The notes: generated from the sequence alone by a model not told the origin. Shown: positions 9,199 to 20,690, counted from the stretch's first letter. The stretch is 64,000 bases of DNA from Adiantum capillus-veneris (GCA_014529385.2 CM043950.1:69124935-69188934), one strand, 5' to 3'. Program-made: numbers and translations.

Positions 9199-11069
9199 AT
9201 CCGTACCGTACGGATCCGTACGCGTACGGATCGATCCGTACGCGAGTTTTTTTTTTTCCTGGTTTTCGGGAATTCGTTTGCCGACGAGTGTATTTTTTTA
9301 GGGCACCTATATGATGGGCCTGGCCATTTGATGTTTGGCTAATATTAAAGTCCCAAAGATTACAGATTGCAGAGAGCGAAAAACACACGATTCCAGAGAG
9401 CGAAAAACAGAGAGCAGGAAAACGCAGAGCAACGCAGGAGCAAGCTGCAACACGCAAGGTAAAGACTGAGCACCCCTCTCTCCTTCTCTCTCGCTCTCTC
9501 CCTCCCTATTCTCTCTCTCCATGTCACGCGAGACCTTCATGCTTATTTTTTTTCATATGTATTGCGCACTTGCAATGTGCAGACAAAAATCTTAGGAGCC
9601 AACATGCCTTAGCCATGCAACCTGTATTGGAAGGAGCACACCAATGTCATCCGCATCATCAACACGCCATGGCAAGCTGGGACTGGTACGCGACGATGGC
9701 AATGCAAGTATTGTAACTTTCAGCTCACCAGTACCATTTCTCGCGTGGTTAAGCACTTGACAAGCATTGGCACAACCAATAACTGTGGAGGGTGCAAGGA
9801 AGTACCAAAGGGCATTAAGGATAAGTTGATTGCTGAATGTTTTCCAGCAATGTCTGCAGCGGAAAAGGTGAAAGGTAGTCAGAAGACACAGGATGCTCTC
9901 CATGATGCTCTTGTGGGAGACTTGGGTGGTTCCTCTTCACAGGTTTAGGAGGAGGTCTCTGGCAGTAGAAAGAGGGCTCGTACCATGCATGTCGATGTGG
10001 AGGATGATGAAGAGATGCATGCACCGAGGCAGAGTCAGACTACCTTGCCTTCTCGAGTGGCCTCTCTTTCTTGGGTAAAGGAGCGCCAGAAAGTGGCTGA
10101 AATGGAGATTGCTCGCACTCTCATTGAGTGCAACATCTCCTTTCATGTCTTGAGGACTGAGCAGTGGAAGAGGATGGTCAGAGCCATAGCCCAGGTTGGA
10201 CACACAGAATCTTGGTCGGGATTGGAATACACTAAGATGCGGACTACTATGCTTGATGAGCAGAAAGCATTGATTGCATTGGTACCAGTGAAGGCAGGTT
10301 GGGGACAGTTTGGGTGCACCATCATTTCAGATGGCTGGAGTGACATTCGTAGGCGACACATCATTAATATTCTTGTGTCGTCTTGCCTTGGCACATACTT
10401 CTTGCGTGCTGTTGATGCAGGAAAGGCTGGAGAGCGGATTACAGGTGAGTTTATCTATAAGCACATCCGGCAGGCTATACTTGAGGTTGGCCCAGAGAGT
10501 GTGGTGCTGGTTGTTACTGACAATGCCTCCAATTGCAAGGCTATGGGTGAGATGATTGAGGCTGAGTTTAACAACATTGTCTGGACTCCATGTGCAGCTC
10601 ATTGTCTTGACTTGTTGATGGAGGACATAGGGAAGTTAACATGGGTGTCACCTATTGTTTCTGATGCCACAAAAATGACTACGTTTTTCCGCAAAAAGCA
10701 CCAGGCATTGGCTATCTTTAGGAGTCACAGTACACTTGACATGGTGCGGCCCTCAAAGACCAGATTTGCATATATGTATCTTGTGTTGCAGAGACTCTAT
10801 GCATTGAGGGATCCACTTCTACAGACAGTAGTGGACCCGAAGTGGAGAGATATGCATCACGCGCAGGAGGAGTCCACTAGATACATACAGCGGCGGGTGC
10901 TTGATGAGTCCTTTTGGATGGAGGTGCAGGGTTTGATCGCAGCATTGCAACCATTTTATGTGTTGCTACGCGTCACAGACATGGAGGGCTCCACCATGGG
11001 CCTAGTCTATCATCTCTTCCATGAGATGAAGACACACATCAGAGGCTGTAGATCATTGGCGTTGGATCG

Positions 11070-11224
11070 GTATGTACTTACTACTATGTACATTGTACTT
11101 GTTTCCGTAATGATTAATGATTAATCTATATAGTGTAATACTATAATGTATTGCACCTTGTTGATTCCATAGTGTCAAGACTCAAAATTCAGCCTATTAA
11201 CTAATGTTCATTGTTGAGTTACAG
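11070..11224 (+). other. intron 1 of the hAT transposase
   Basis: GTATGT donor at 11070 and TTACAG acceptor ending at 11224 join L-D-R to R-E-E-I-L-A with a split Arg codon. 155 bp. Confidence 0.8.
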
Positions 11225-11570
11225 CCGAGAAGAGATCTTGGCTATTGTAGATAAGCGATGGACATTTATGAGTAGGCCCATTCATGCGATGGCTGCATTG
11301 CTTCATCCTTTCTACAAGAAGCGAGAACTCTTTAATGAGAGGAGTCTGCTAAAAGGCAAGGATGAGTACATTGATAGAATGTTCGAGGAAGATGATCAGC
11401 TGGACATTGATGCAGAGATCGCTAGCTATGAGAATAATTTAGGGCCATCATTTAATAGAGCTGTGGTGTTGAGGCCAGAGGCAACGAAATTCTCTCTTAC
11501 ATGGTGGCAGAGATATGGAAGACAAGGTCTTCCGAAGCTCACTCGTATCGCTTTACGTCTCCTCTCACAG

Positions 11571-11671
11571 GTAAAGTTTTCTATCGTTACATTTTGTGTA
11601 CATGGTTCATTGTCCATTGTCTATGACCATGTCCATTGTAATTTGTCACCATTGACACATGTCACATGCAG
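11571..11671 (+). other. intron 2 of the hAT transposase
   Basis: GTAAAG donor after a complete CAG codon and ATGCAG acceptor ending at 11671 join ...RLLSQ to DCSAGACERNW, restoring the hAT dimerisation domain. 101 bp. Confidence 0.85.
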
Positions 11672-11902
11672 GATTGCTCTGCTGGTGCATGCGAGCGCAA
11701 TTGGAGCGCTTATTTGCTTATTCACACGAAGATCCGCAATCGACTTAGCATTGCACAACTAGAGAGATTGGTCTATTGCCGAGCAAATATGAAGCTTGTG
11801 CGAGTTTACCACGCTTTGGGGACACCCAAGCAGGTTTGAAAGTTGAAACTTTGGGCAAGCATAACGCATCTGTATACGCGAATATTCGTAATTACTACTT
11901 TC

Positions 11903-12093
11903 TGTTGGGGTATAAAGCCCAATGTGGTCGCCCAAGTAAGTGGGCGGGCCGCCAGGTGTGTACACATATTCTTTGTAAAAACCTAATAAGAACTCACTAT
12001 GCTCTACACATTACAGTAGAGCGAGTTCACTATATCGTCGTGCTCTTCTTCTCGCACTCTCTCTCGCGTCGCACTTTCGCTCGTACTCCTTCA
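11903..12093 (+). repeat. 5' LTR of the copia element
   Basis: Starts TGTTGGGGTATAAAGCCC and ends CTCCTTCA. Matches 17217-17408. TATAAAG at 11911-11917 lies only 9 bases from the LTR start; whether it is the promoter TATA box is unknown. Confidence 0.97.
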
Positions 12094-12095
12094 AC

Positions 12096-12107
12096 TGGTA
12101 TCAGAGC
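12096..12107 (+). other. primer-binding site of the copia element
   Basis: TGGTATCAGAGC, perfect initiator tRNA-Met type, two bases after the LTR end. Confidence 0.95.
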
Positions 12108-13166
12108 TCAGATCGAGGCTCGGGGCAGCACTGTAGGAGGCTAGAGTCACCAACTCAGATTGGAGTGAAATTCGACAGGCGAAGACACGGCCCTAAATCT
12201 CGTGTCAGAATTTCATTATGAGGTCATCTCGACCATCGTTCGGCTTCGACAAAGGTCTGCGCAGGCCATTTTCGACTACGTGGTCTCGACGGGTGCAGAT
12301 CCGACTCTGCAAATTTGGGGTTTTCGGCTTACGACTGCAAGTGCTAAGGATATCGACACTCCTAGAGTGTTGATTTGTGGCTATCTACACATCGAAGGAC
12401 GGCTCACAGTTCTTGGAGGCGTGTCACATACGACACGGACGCATCTACACACAGACTGTAGGCGACATCCACTAGTTCATCAGGTAGCTTGTGTTTGCTG
12501 CTTGATATTCCAGATTTCATCGTGACATTGCAGGTACTTCCACATGGGATGTATTGTCAGAGATGATGTATGTCTGTTGAGGGTTTGCTGGCTGTGAGTC
12601 ACGCAGCAAACAACCGCCGCAGCGGTTACAGCATACTATGGGAAATTTGTGGATGTATGGCTTTGTGGGAAGTCTATGTACTGTCAGATTTACTGCAGCC
12701 TTTGTTGAGGGTCGAGTGAGGTTTTATTGAGCTGGGGGATTCTCGAATGTTGAGATCCTTTCGGTGATACAGGTCTTGGAGCGATCCCTCGAGCACCCTT
12801 AGATAGGCAGCTAGGATGTATTGACTGTGAGTTAGACAGTTGGGATTGCATCTTTGCTTTACTGCCGTTGAGGCATTGTCGCAGTTTATGCTTACAGGAC
12901 AGTGACAGGACAGTCAGAGACAGTACATGTGCAGGACAGGTTTACCCACAGCTTACAGTGTCAGAGAGACAGTGTTTTTTGAGCTGTTTTTTGGTCTGTT
13001 TTTGAGTACACGAGAGCCATTTTACAAAGGAAACTTTGCCAAAATTTCTGCAGAATCTGAAGCTTTCTTGGTTCATTTGACAGGTTGATATTGGTTCAGA
13101 GGTCAGTTTACAGGGGAAACTTTGCCGAATTTTTCCCAGGAAAGTAAACTACTGTGAAGCGTAGCT
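12108..13166 (+). other. untranslated leader of the copia element
   Basis: About 1.06 kb between PBS and the gag ATG. No coding frame or recognisable repeat; it would contain packaging signals if the element follows its family. Confidence 0.7.
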
Positions 13167-16100
13167 ATGGTTGGATCACAGGACACTGCTCTTTACAATA
13201 TGGATGGAACCAATTTCCCATTGTGGAAGAAGCAGATTTGACACGTGTTGGTACAAAAGAAGCAGATAAAACCTATAAAGCTCAAGGGGATAAAACCAGA
13301 AGATATGGACGAAGATGAATGGAGCGAAATGGATGAATTGGCACTTTCTATCATTATGCTGACTTTGGCAGAAAGCGTTTACTTCAATGTAGCAGACGAG
13401 ATGTCGGCTTATCAAGCATGGTTAAAGCTGAGTGATCTTTATGAGAAGCAGAGTGCAGCTTCACAGGTATACTGGCTTAAGAAGCTTGTTGACTTGAAGA
13501 TGAAAGAAGGGACACCTATGTCCAATCATCTGAATGAATTCAACACAATCTACAGTCAGTTGTCAGCTCAAGGTGTCAAGTTTGATGAACCTGTTAGAGC
13601 TATGTTCCTGTTGATCACATTGCCGGAAAGTTGGGACACTTTTCGCACAGCTTTGAGTAATTCTGCACCTCCAGATGGTTTGAACATAGTAGGTGTAGAA
13701 GAAAGTCTGCTTATTGAAGAAACCAATAGAAAGACAATGGACAAAGGCAAAGGAACAGCCTTAGTTGTCAGGGGAAGGACCAATGAAAAGTACAAAGGTG
13801 GAAAGAGGAATCAGTCTCGTAGCAAGTCCCGCAGTGCTAAAGGCAAGAGTGACATAGAATGCTACCATTGCGGCAAGAAGGGTCACATGAAAAGAGACTG
13901 TAGAGAATGGAAAGCAGAAAAAGGCAAAGAGAAAGCTGAAGACCATGGTGAGAAGAACAAGTGCTCAGTGAAGATTCAAGAAATAAATGTGACAAACACT
14001 GTTGCAGAGGATGACAGTCTAGTGTCAGGAGACATCTACTTCTTGAAGAATACAATGGACTCAGCTCTTCTTACAGCATCTGATGGAAATGCACTGAGTG
14101 ACTGGATTATAGACTCAGGGGCATCACTTCATGTGTCTCCAAACAAGGAGTGGTTTACCTCTTATGTGACCACTAAAGATCATGTTCGGCTAGGCAATGG
14201 GAAGACATGTGAGATCTTAGGTGTTGGAGATGTTCAATTGAAGTTTCAGAATGGCTCTTCTTTCACGCTGAAGAATGTGAGACATGTTCCCGCAATTACA
14301 AAGAGCTTGATCAACACAGGTTTACTTGATGATGCTGGCTACGTCACCACTTTTGGACAGAATATGTGGAAGATATCCAAGGGTTCTATGACAGTAGCAC
14401 ATGGATTAAAGTCTGGAGGACTTTACATGATTTATGTATCAAATGTCTCTTAAAATGTAATCAATGTAACCGAGAAGCCGAACGTTTCTTTGTGGCATAG
14501 CCGGTTAGGACATATGTCCAAGAAGGGAATGGAAATCTTGTCTCGTTCTGGTTATTTGTCTGGCTTTTCATTTAATGATTTTGAATTCTGTGAACATTGT
14601 CTGTATGGTAAGCAAACACAACAGCCACATAAGCATAGAAGCAGTAGAAGAGATACACAGTTGGCACTTGTTCATAGTGATTTGTGTGGACCTATGCCTA
14701 ACCTATCTCTAGGGGGAGCTTCTTACTTTATGACATTTATAGATGATTACTCGAGGAAAGTATGGGTTTACTTTCTCAAGCACAAGTAGTGTTTTCAAAA
14801 CGTTTGTGACACTTGTGGAGAATCAGAGTGGCAAGAAGCTTAAATGCTAACGCACTGACAATGGTGGAGAGTATGTTTCAAAGGCCTTTCAGGACTTTTG
14901 TGAGTCAAAAGGTATAAAACGTGAACTTACTGCTCCTTACAATCCTCCTCAAAATGGTGTTGCTGAGAGGATGAATAGGACCATACAAGAGAAGGTCAGA
15001 AGTATGTTGTCTAATGCACAACTGCCAAATGGGTTTTGGGCTGAAGCTGTATCAACAGCTGTTCATCTTGTAAATAGATCTCCTAGCAAGGTTTTGCAGA
15101 AGGATTCAGTGCCAGAGATGGTATGGTCAGGCAAAATGCCCTCATACAAGCATCTCAGAGTCTTTGGCTGTGAGGCATATACTCACGTTCCAAAGGAATT
15201 TAGGAACAAACTTGAGCCAAAGAGTAGAAAGTGCATCTTTCTAGGCTATGGTAATTCTGGTGAGATGGGGTACAGACTTTGGGATCCCGAATCCAGAAAG
15301 GTTGTCCGCAGCAATGATGTTCACTTTAATGAATCCAAATATCATTCTAAACCAGAGAGGGTTGAGGAGATTAGAAGAGTTGTCTTCCAAGAAGATGGAC
15401 CTGCACGTGCAAGACAAAATGTCAGAGCTCAAGAGGAGCAAGGACAGGATAGAGTGGAACCACAGGTTGTGGCTGAGCCTGAGCCACCTATTGTGCGTAG
15501 ATCTGGACGTGTCACGCGACCTCCTGATAGGTTTGTTCCATCTATGAACTATGTCATGTTGACTGATTGCAATGAGCCTTCATGTTACAAGGAAGCAGTG
15601 CAAATGAAGGACTTCGGGAATTGGCAATTGGCCATGCAGTCAGAGATGACGGTTCTGCATAAAAACAAGACATGGAAGCTAGTTAAATTACCACAGGGCA
15701 AAAAGGCTCTACCTTGTAAATGGGTTTACAGGTATAAGATCACCTCTCATGATAGTCAGCCAAAGTACAAAGCAAGGCTTGTTGCCAAGGGCTTTAAGCA
15801 AGAACAAGGCATTGACTTTGATGAAGTCTTCTCTCCGGTGGTCAAGATGACTACATTGAGATGCTTTCTTGCATTGGTTGCCATATTAGATTTGGTGTTG
15901 CACCAAATGGATGTCAAGACAGCGTTCTTGCATGGTGATTTAGATGTGGAAATTTACATGCAGCAGCCATAAGGGTTTGTTGAGAAAGGCAAGGAAGATT
16001 GGGTATGCCAGTTGTTAAAGAGTCTTTATGGCTTAAAACAATCATCGAGGGCATGGTACCATAAATTCCACAAGTTTATGCTTTCTCAAGGCTACAAACG

Positions 16101-17127
16101 TAGTGAGTTCGATCACTGTCTATATACAAAGAAGGCTAAGGATGGTAGTTGGCTGATCCTTATTTTGTATGTGGATGACATGTTGATTGCTGGCAAGCAC
16201 TTGGAAGAAATTTCAGCTTTGAAGTCAAAGATGGCAAAATCGTTTGACATGAAAGACATGGGTGAGGCAAGTCATATACTTGGTATGCGCATTGAGAGAG
16301 ACAGATCAAAGAAGTTGATTTGGTTATCTCAAACAGAGTATATTGACAAGGTCTTGCAACGTTTCAATATGGAGAAGGAAAAGGCACTGAGTGTTCCATT
16401 GCCACCATATGTGAAACTTAGCAAACAAGATTGTCCTGCGTCTGAGGAAGAACAGGCTGAAATGGATAAGATTCCATATGCGTCTGCAGTGGGTAGTTTG
16501 ATGTATGCAATGATTGCTACTCGCCCAGACATTGCATTTGTAGTGGGAGTAGTAAGTCGATACATGTCAAACCCAGGCAAGAAACATTGGGAGGCAGTGA
16601 AAGGAATATTGAGATACTTGAAAGCTACAAAGAGTATGCGTATATGCAATGGGAGTCAGGAGCTAAGTGTAAAGGGTTTTACAGACTCAGATTATGCAGG
16701 TGACTTAGACAACCGAAGGTCTACGTCAAGGTATGTCTTTACATTGGCTGGTGGAGCAGTATCATGGCGTTCTAGATTACAAGATTGTGTTACTCAGTCT
16801 ACTACAGAGGCTGAATATGTTGCAGCATCAGAGGCATGCAAAGAATCAATTTGGCTTAATCGACTAGTAACAGATTTGGGAATCAAAGAAGAGATGCCTG
16901 TGTTATATTGTGATAGTCAAAGTGCTATACAATTGGCTCGCAATCCAGTTTATCACTCAAAGACAAAGCATGTGGATGTGAAGTATCATTTCATCAGGGA
17001 AATGCTCGAGGATAAGCAACTTCAGCTTGTCAAAGTTCACACCATAGAAAATCCTGCTGATCTACTTACAAAAGGACTTCCCTCAGAGAGCTTTGCGCAT
17101 TTTCGCAAGCAGTTAGGTGTAGGGTAG
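13167..17127 (+). pseudogene. gag-pol: copia gag-pol polyprotein with four nonsense codons and one frameshift
   Basis: Starts MVGSQDTALYNMDGTNFPLW. Stops interrupt one otherwise continuous frame at 13239-13241 (TGA, probably from TGG), 14451-14453, 14848-14850 and 15970-15972; a 1-bp indel near 14787 shifts frame. Domains: gag with zinc knuckle CYHCGKKGHMKRDC (about 13860-13902); protease WIIDSGASLHVS (about 14103); integrase HHCC (HSRLGHMS...CEHCLYGK) and DDE Asp/Asp/Glu in VHSDLCGPM, RTDNGGEY, NGVAERMNRT; RT with HQMDVKTAFLHGDL and YVDDMLIAG (about 16168); RNase H with TDSDYAGDLDNRRSTS, STTEAEYVAASEACKES and CDSQSAIQLARNP. Ends FRKQLGVG. The YASAVGSLMYAMIATRPD block supports Tork/Tnt1 affinity. 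Confidence 0.95.
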
Positions 17128-17216
17128 TACATCACTTCTCTACATCTCTTGTATATTAGCTTGTATAGTAGCTTCTCTCACATTTAAAGTACCACATTGG
17201 ACTTTAAGTGGGAGGT

Positions 17217-17408
17217 TGTTGGGGTATAAAGCCCAATGTGGTCGCCCAGGTCAGTGGGCGGGCCGCCAGGTATGTACACATATTCTTTTGTAAAAACCTA
17301 ATAAGAACTCACTATGCTCTACACATTACAGTAGAGCAAGTTCACCATATCGTCGTGCTCTTCTTCTCGCACTCTCTCTCGCGTCGCACTTCCGCTCGTA
17401 CTCCTTCA
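17217..17408 (+). repeat. 3' LTR of the copia element
   Basis: 192 bp, preceded by purine tract AAGTGGGAGG and followed by target duplication CTTTC. Confidence 0.97.
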
Positions 17409-18333
17409 CTTTCTACGTTGTTAATAGTACGAATTGTATTTTGGTATTTAACAGGCAGATCCATCAAAATTGCACTTGGTATCGGAGGAGAGTGTAGAGG
17501 AGATTGAGCAACAACAGCAGCAGCTTGTGAGGAACGAGCAGGAGGAGATTATTTGCATGCTACACAGAGAGCTGGAGAGTGTGGATCGACGTGTGACGAG
17601 GTCACGTGCACGAGTTCTCAGTCTTCCGTTAGTCGGGCGAGATGCAGATCCAGAGATTGTACGACGAGAGACCATTCGTCGAGGAAAGCTTCCTGTCCGT
17701 ACTCCTCGGAGACGGGCAAATGAGGCTGTTTCTCTCATTCAGCCTACGGAGGATGATGATCCAGGACAACAGAGTATGATGGCAGAGCCAGAGTATGATG
17801 AAGAGGGCAACGTCCTGACAGATGGGGACTTGCTCTCTTTAGCAGAGTCATCATCCTCATCTGATGAGGAGTTTTGGGATTCAGAGAGTAGAGTCCCGAG
17901 TCTAGATTCCAGACAGTTTGTTATTGCTTAGTCTTTGTTACTTTTAAGTCTTGACATCAGACATTTGTTTTCTTGTATGCTCTAGTATGAGCCTTTTTTG
18001 GTTGACACAGTTTTGTATGTGGACCATGATCCATCTTTTCTCGCAGTATGCCATATGGTACAATGTGCTTTTAGTATTGCCGCTTGCGGCTCAATGCTCG
18101 TATTTATAATTTGTGTCAAGTATGATGTATTTGATGTGTGTTTTGAAATTAGTACATGCAAAGTGGTTTGTTTTGGTTCTTGAATGTTTGAGGTCTCTTA
18201 AATGTAGAAAAGTGTTGAATGTCCTATTTTTTACCAATGGTACGCATTTTTACGTACATAAAATTTTTTCCTGTACGGAACAACGTACAGTACGTACATA
18301 TACAGAACGTACAGTACATACACATCAACCTTG

Positions 18334-18633
18334 TGTCATTGCACAATGTACTATGAGATACGGGGCCGTTTCCACTGCCTATTCAGAGAGGGTTTCGGTC
18401 CTTTATCTAGGGTCATAAGTTACGAGGATCAAAAATGTCTTGGACTATATCTACTTGAGCTACACAGACATAGAGACACTTTAGTGGGGAGAGCTAGAGA
18501 GAGACAGTCCCAGAGACGGATTACTAGATATGGGACAGCCAGAGGAGTAGCCACCACCGTAGAGCTCGGCCCAGACTCACTCGACCACTACTGGCACTCT
18601 TATCAACCGAGCATTGGAGCTACGGAGATCTAG
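18334..18633 (+). pseudogene. duplicated tail of the non-LTR-type ORF
   Basis: Repeats the last part of the 7574-8365 frame, ending in WHSYQPSIGATEI. It differs from the left copy at only a few positions (for example Gln to Arg and Ala to Val). It has no upstream portion: the hAT end precedes it. Confidence 0.85.
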
Positions 18634-19467
18634 ACGACCACGACTGAGGAGAGGAGCTACACAGCATAGACGGAGACTACATTAGATGTTAGGTGCAGCA
18701 GAATGATTGTTTGTGCTTTGCTCAAGATGAGTGCTCCGAACTGTGCTCAAGGTTCCTTTTGTTCTTATGGAAGGGAGAGCCTTCTGTTCTTAACGAGAGA
18801 ATGCTATGATCACAAACAAAGTGAATGGACACTGTGCGTGCAAGGGAATGAGACTGAGAGATAGAGAGAGAAGAGAGATACGACACCAGAGACGTTGTAA
18901 AACCCTCCTCCGAAGGCCCCACTCTCGTCGGGGCGAGAGTGGTCTACTTATTGATTGCACAATCTGGTACAATGGTGATGCATGAGACTGATGCAAGTCT
19001 AGGCTATTGTCGACGACGACGACGGGGATGTCGATGACGACTCAAGGGCTGAAATCTGCGGTCTTCTATCTGCTGAAAATCTGCAAATCTTTGGGCTGTT
19101 TTGGGTGGCTGAAAATGACTGTTTTGGCTGCGTTTTTATGGCTGAAAATGGGGGTTCTTCTGCAACCAACTAGGGATGAACTGTCTGCTGCTAAGGCTTG
19201 CTGAAAACGCTGAGCATCTGCTGTCGCTAAGGCTGAAAACCAAAAACGCTGGCCTGCTGTCCTAGCGTTAGTAAATTGCTGACCTCCTGCTGCCGATTGG
19301 CTGGAAACAGGAAACGCTAGGGCTGCCCTGTATCTACTGATGGAAAACGCTGAGGTTCTGGAGTGTGGCGATATCTGCAAAGCTGAAAACTGAAAACACT
19401 GGTCTTGTGGCTGATTCTGTCGCAATAGATCTGCAAAACGCTGAGGTTGCTGGTAGATGCAAAAACG
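18334..19467. repeat. 1.13 kb direct repeat, right copy
   Basis: Second copy of 8066-9198, beginning exactly at the presumed hAT target sequence TGTCATTG. It restarts the non-LTR ORF tail (CHCTMYYEIRGRFHCLF..., ending 18633) and the family A LTR, then continues past 19467 into LTR sequence missing from the left copy. Confidence 0.95.
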
Positions 19468-20042
19468 CTAGGGGCTGAAAATGAGGTTTCTGTCATCGGG
19501 ATTCTGCAAATGCAAAAACGCTAGGCTGATCTGCTGTGAATTATCGCCGTGGCTCTGCAAATGTAAAACGTTGGCTGATCTGCGGTGGTTTGATCCAAAA
19601 ACGCTAGGTTGTTGCTTGGGAGCAAAAACGCTAGGTCACTTGGGGGGTTCTGCTGAGAAGGTGCCTGTTGAGCATGTGCTCCTGCTGCCTCTTTTGCCAT
19701 TTAGTGCTAACTTGGGTTTGCTTATATACAAACTTAGCAAAATTGCCCTACCTACTTTTGTTGGGAAGTCTAAAAATCATAAGTGAAAAATACCAAAAAT
19801 AGGCTGAATGCATTGGAAAATTCCCCTATTTGATTCTAATGGATTCTGATGGGAATTCTGATGATCATGTTGTGTGCAACCAGAGGATATGCATCTACAC
19901 TCGGTGATTGGGCATGCACGGTCTACGAATAGACTCACAAAAGTGCCAGATCACTGCTAATCTAGACTTGACTGGACTGACCAAACCCTGATCATGCTGT
20001 AGCTTGTCCACGGACACATAGGGTTGGATGTGTCACGTGACA
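18687..20042 (-). repeat. family A solo LTR, complete
   Basis: Minus-strand LTR of 1356 bp: its 5' tip TGTCACGTGACA is at 20031-20042 and its 3' tip is at 18687. Flanks TTAGA (18682-18686) and TCAGA (20043-20047) form a 5-bp target duplication with one mismatch, and no internal region is attached, so it is a solo LTR. Parts: U3 with TATATA near 19720, a block of GAAAACGCT/GCGTTTT motifs at 19060-19650, a GAC-rich tract at 19010-19040, and a CT-rich U5. Confidence 0.92.
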
Positions 20043-20297
20043 TCAGAGGATTTGAGCTATACTCTCTCGACACTCTGAATGCAGATCAGGATGGATTCTC
20101 ACCATTTCTCCACCCCCCATCCTGTCATTGTTTCACATTCACATAGTTCTAGCTTGTAGCAGTAGTATTTTGTTCTAGTTTCTTTTGTACCCAGACATGG
20201 TATCAAATTCACTATGTTGTAACAAATTGGTCTCATAGGTCATTATGGCCTTTTGAAGACGTTAATATAACATTTCATTTCATTTCATTTTCATTTA

Positions 20298-20349
<52 letters not shown>

Positions 20350-20690
20350 TGTATTCTGTGTACAAACGAGACCTTTGGAGATGCCTGATGGCCTATCATC
20401 CAAAGGAAGTACAAAAGCGGGATAACCAAGGGAGGGCTATGTGAACATCAAAATGGCCTATATGATGAATGTAGAATGAACCACTGGGAAGGTGCATAAT
20501 GCCATGTGATGTGACCATAAGGTCTCAACTAAAAAGAACTAAAGATCTTACCCAGGTATGAAGAAAGGAGTGTCTACACTACTTCGCTGCCTTGGAGAAG
20601 CCTGTTGAAGTATCTCATTGACTACAAAGAATATGTAGCACCTCATTCCAAATGGCCGTGAAGGTGGTGGATGTAGGGGAAGACTGTGAG
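20043..20690. other. intergenic, with a (CT)n microsatellite
   Basis: A dinucleotide repeat occupies 20300-20345. No coding frame or retroelement domain recognised in the rest. Confidence 0.7.

Larger units (their letters stand above)
11903..17408 (+). mobile_element. complete Ty1/copia retrotransposon (Tork/Tnt1-like), nested in hAT
   Basis: Full structure is visible: 5' LTR 11903-12093, PBS 12096-12107, gag-pol 13167-17127, polypurine tract about 17204-17216, 3' LTR 17217-17408, and a perfect 5-bp target duplication CTTTC at 11898-11902 and 17409-17413. Domain order PR-IN-RT-RNase H is that of copia. The two LTRs differ by 6 substitutions and one 1-bp indel over 191 aligned bases (about 3%), indicating a moderately recent insertion. 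Confidence 0.97.
11834..17454 (+). other. intron 3 of the hAT transposase, expanded by a copia insertion
   Basis: Donor GTTTGA after ...GTPKQ at 11833 and acceptor TTAACAG at 17454 leading into ADPSKLHLV. Without the copia element and one CTTTC target copy it would be 110 bp. The donor is weak, so this intron is the least certain of the three. Confidence 0.65.
9604..17931 (+). pseudogene. hAT transposase, four exons, two in-frame amber codons
   Basis: Proposed exons: about 9604-11069, 11225-11570, 11672-11833 and 17455-17931; all introns are GT-AG and phases agree. Exon 1 has a BED finger (WQCKYCNFQLTSTISRVVKH, about 9700-9760) and the DUF659/RNase-H-like core with ISDGWSD (about 10325-10345), VTDNASNCK (about 10516-10542) and CAAHCLDLLMEDIGK. 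Exon 3 has the dimerisation motif ACERNWSAYLLIHTKIRNRL, supplying the conserved Glu. Exon 4 encodes an acidic, Arg-rich tail. TAG stops lie at 9610-9612 and 9946-9948; both could derive from CAG. The start codon is uncertain. Catalytic residues (D, D, E) all appear intact. Confidence 0.88.
9199..18333 (+). mobile_element. hAT-superfamily DNA transposon, left end lost, interrupted by a copia element
   Basis: The element contains a BED zinc finger/DUF659/hAT-dimerisation transposase (9604-17931). The right end is taken at 18333 because the terminal CCTTG (CAAGG inward, a typical hAT tip) abuts TGTCATTG, an 8-bp sequence that also exists at the corresponding site 8066-8073. No matching inverted repeat is seen at the left, where sequence changes at 9199 from LTR to GTACG-rich DNA. 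Both subterminal parts (9199-9245 and 18240-18325) carry repeated CGTAC/GTAC motifs, a known feature of hAT ends. Confidence 0.85.

Noticed and set aside
8739-9460. Open frames on both strands rich in repeated short peptides
   Set aside because: They lie in a family A LTR; the peptide repeats come from the GAAAACGCT motif array, and the same LTR elsewhere has no conserved frame.
11776-12144. 122-residue plus-strand frame
   Set aside because: It spans hAT exon 3 in another frame, the copia LTR and the PBS, so it is a chance frame.
13176-13415. Minus-strand frame inside copia gag
   Set aside because: Antisense shadow of the gag frame.
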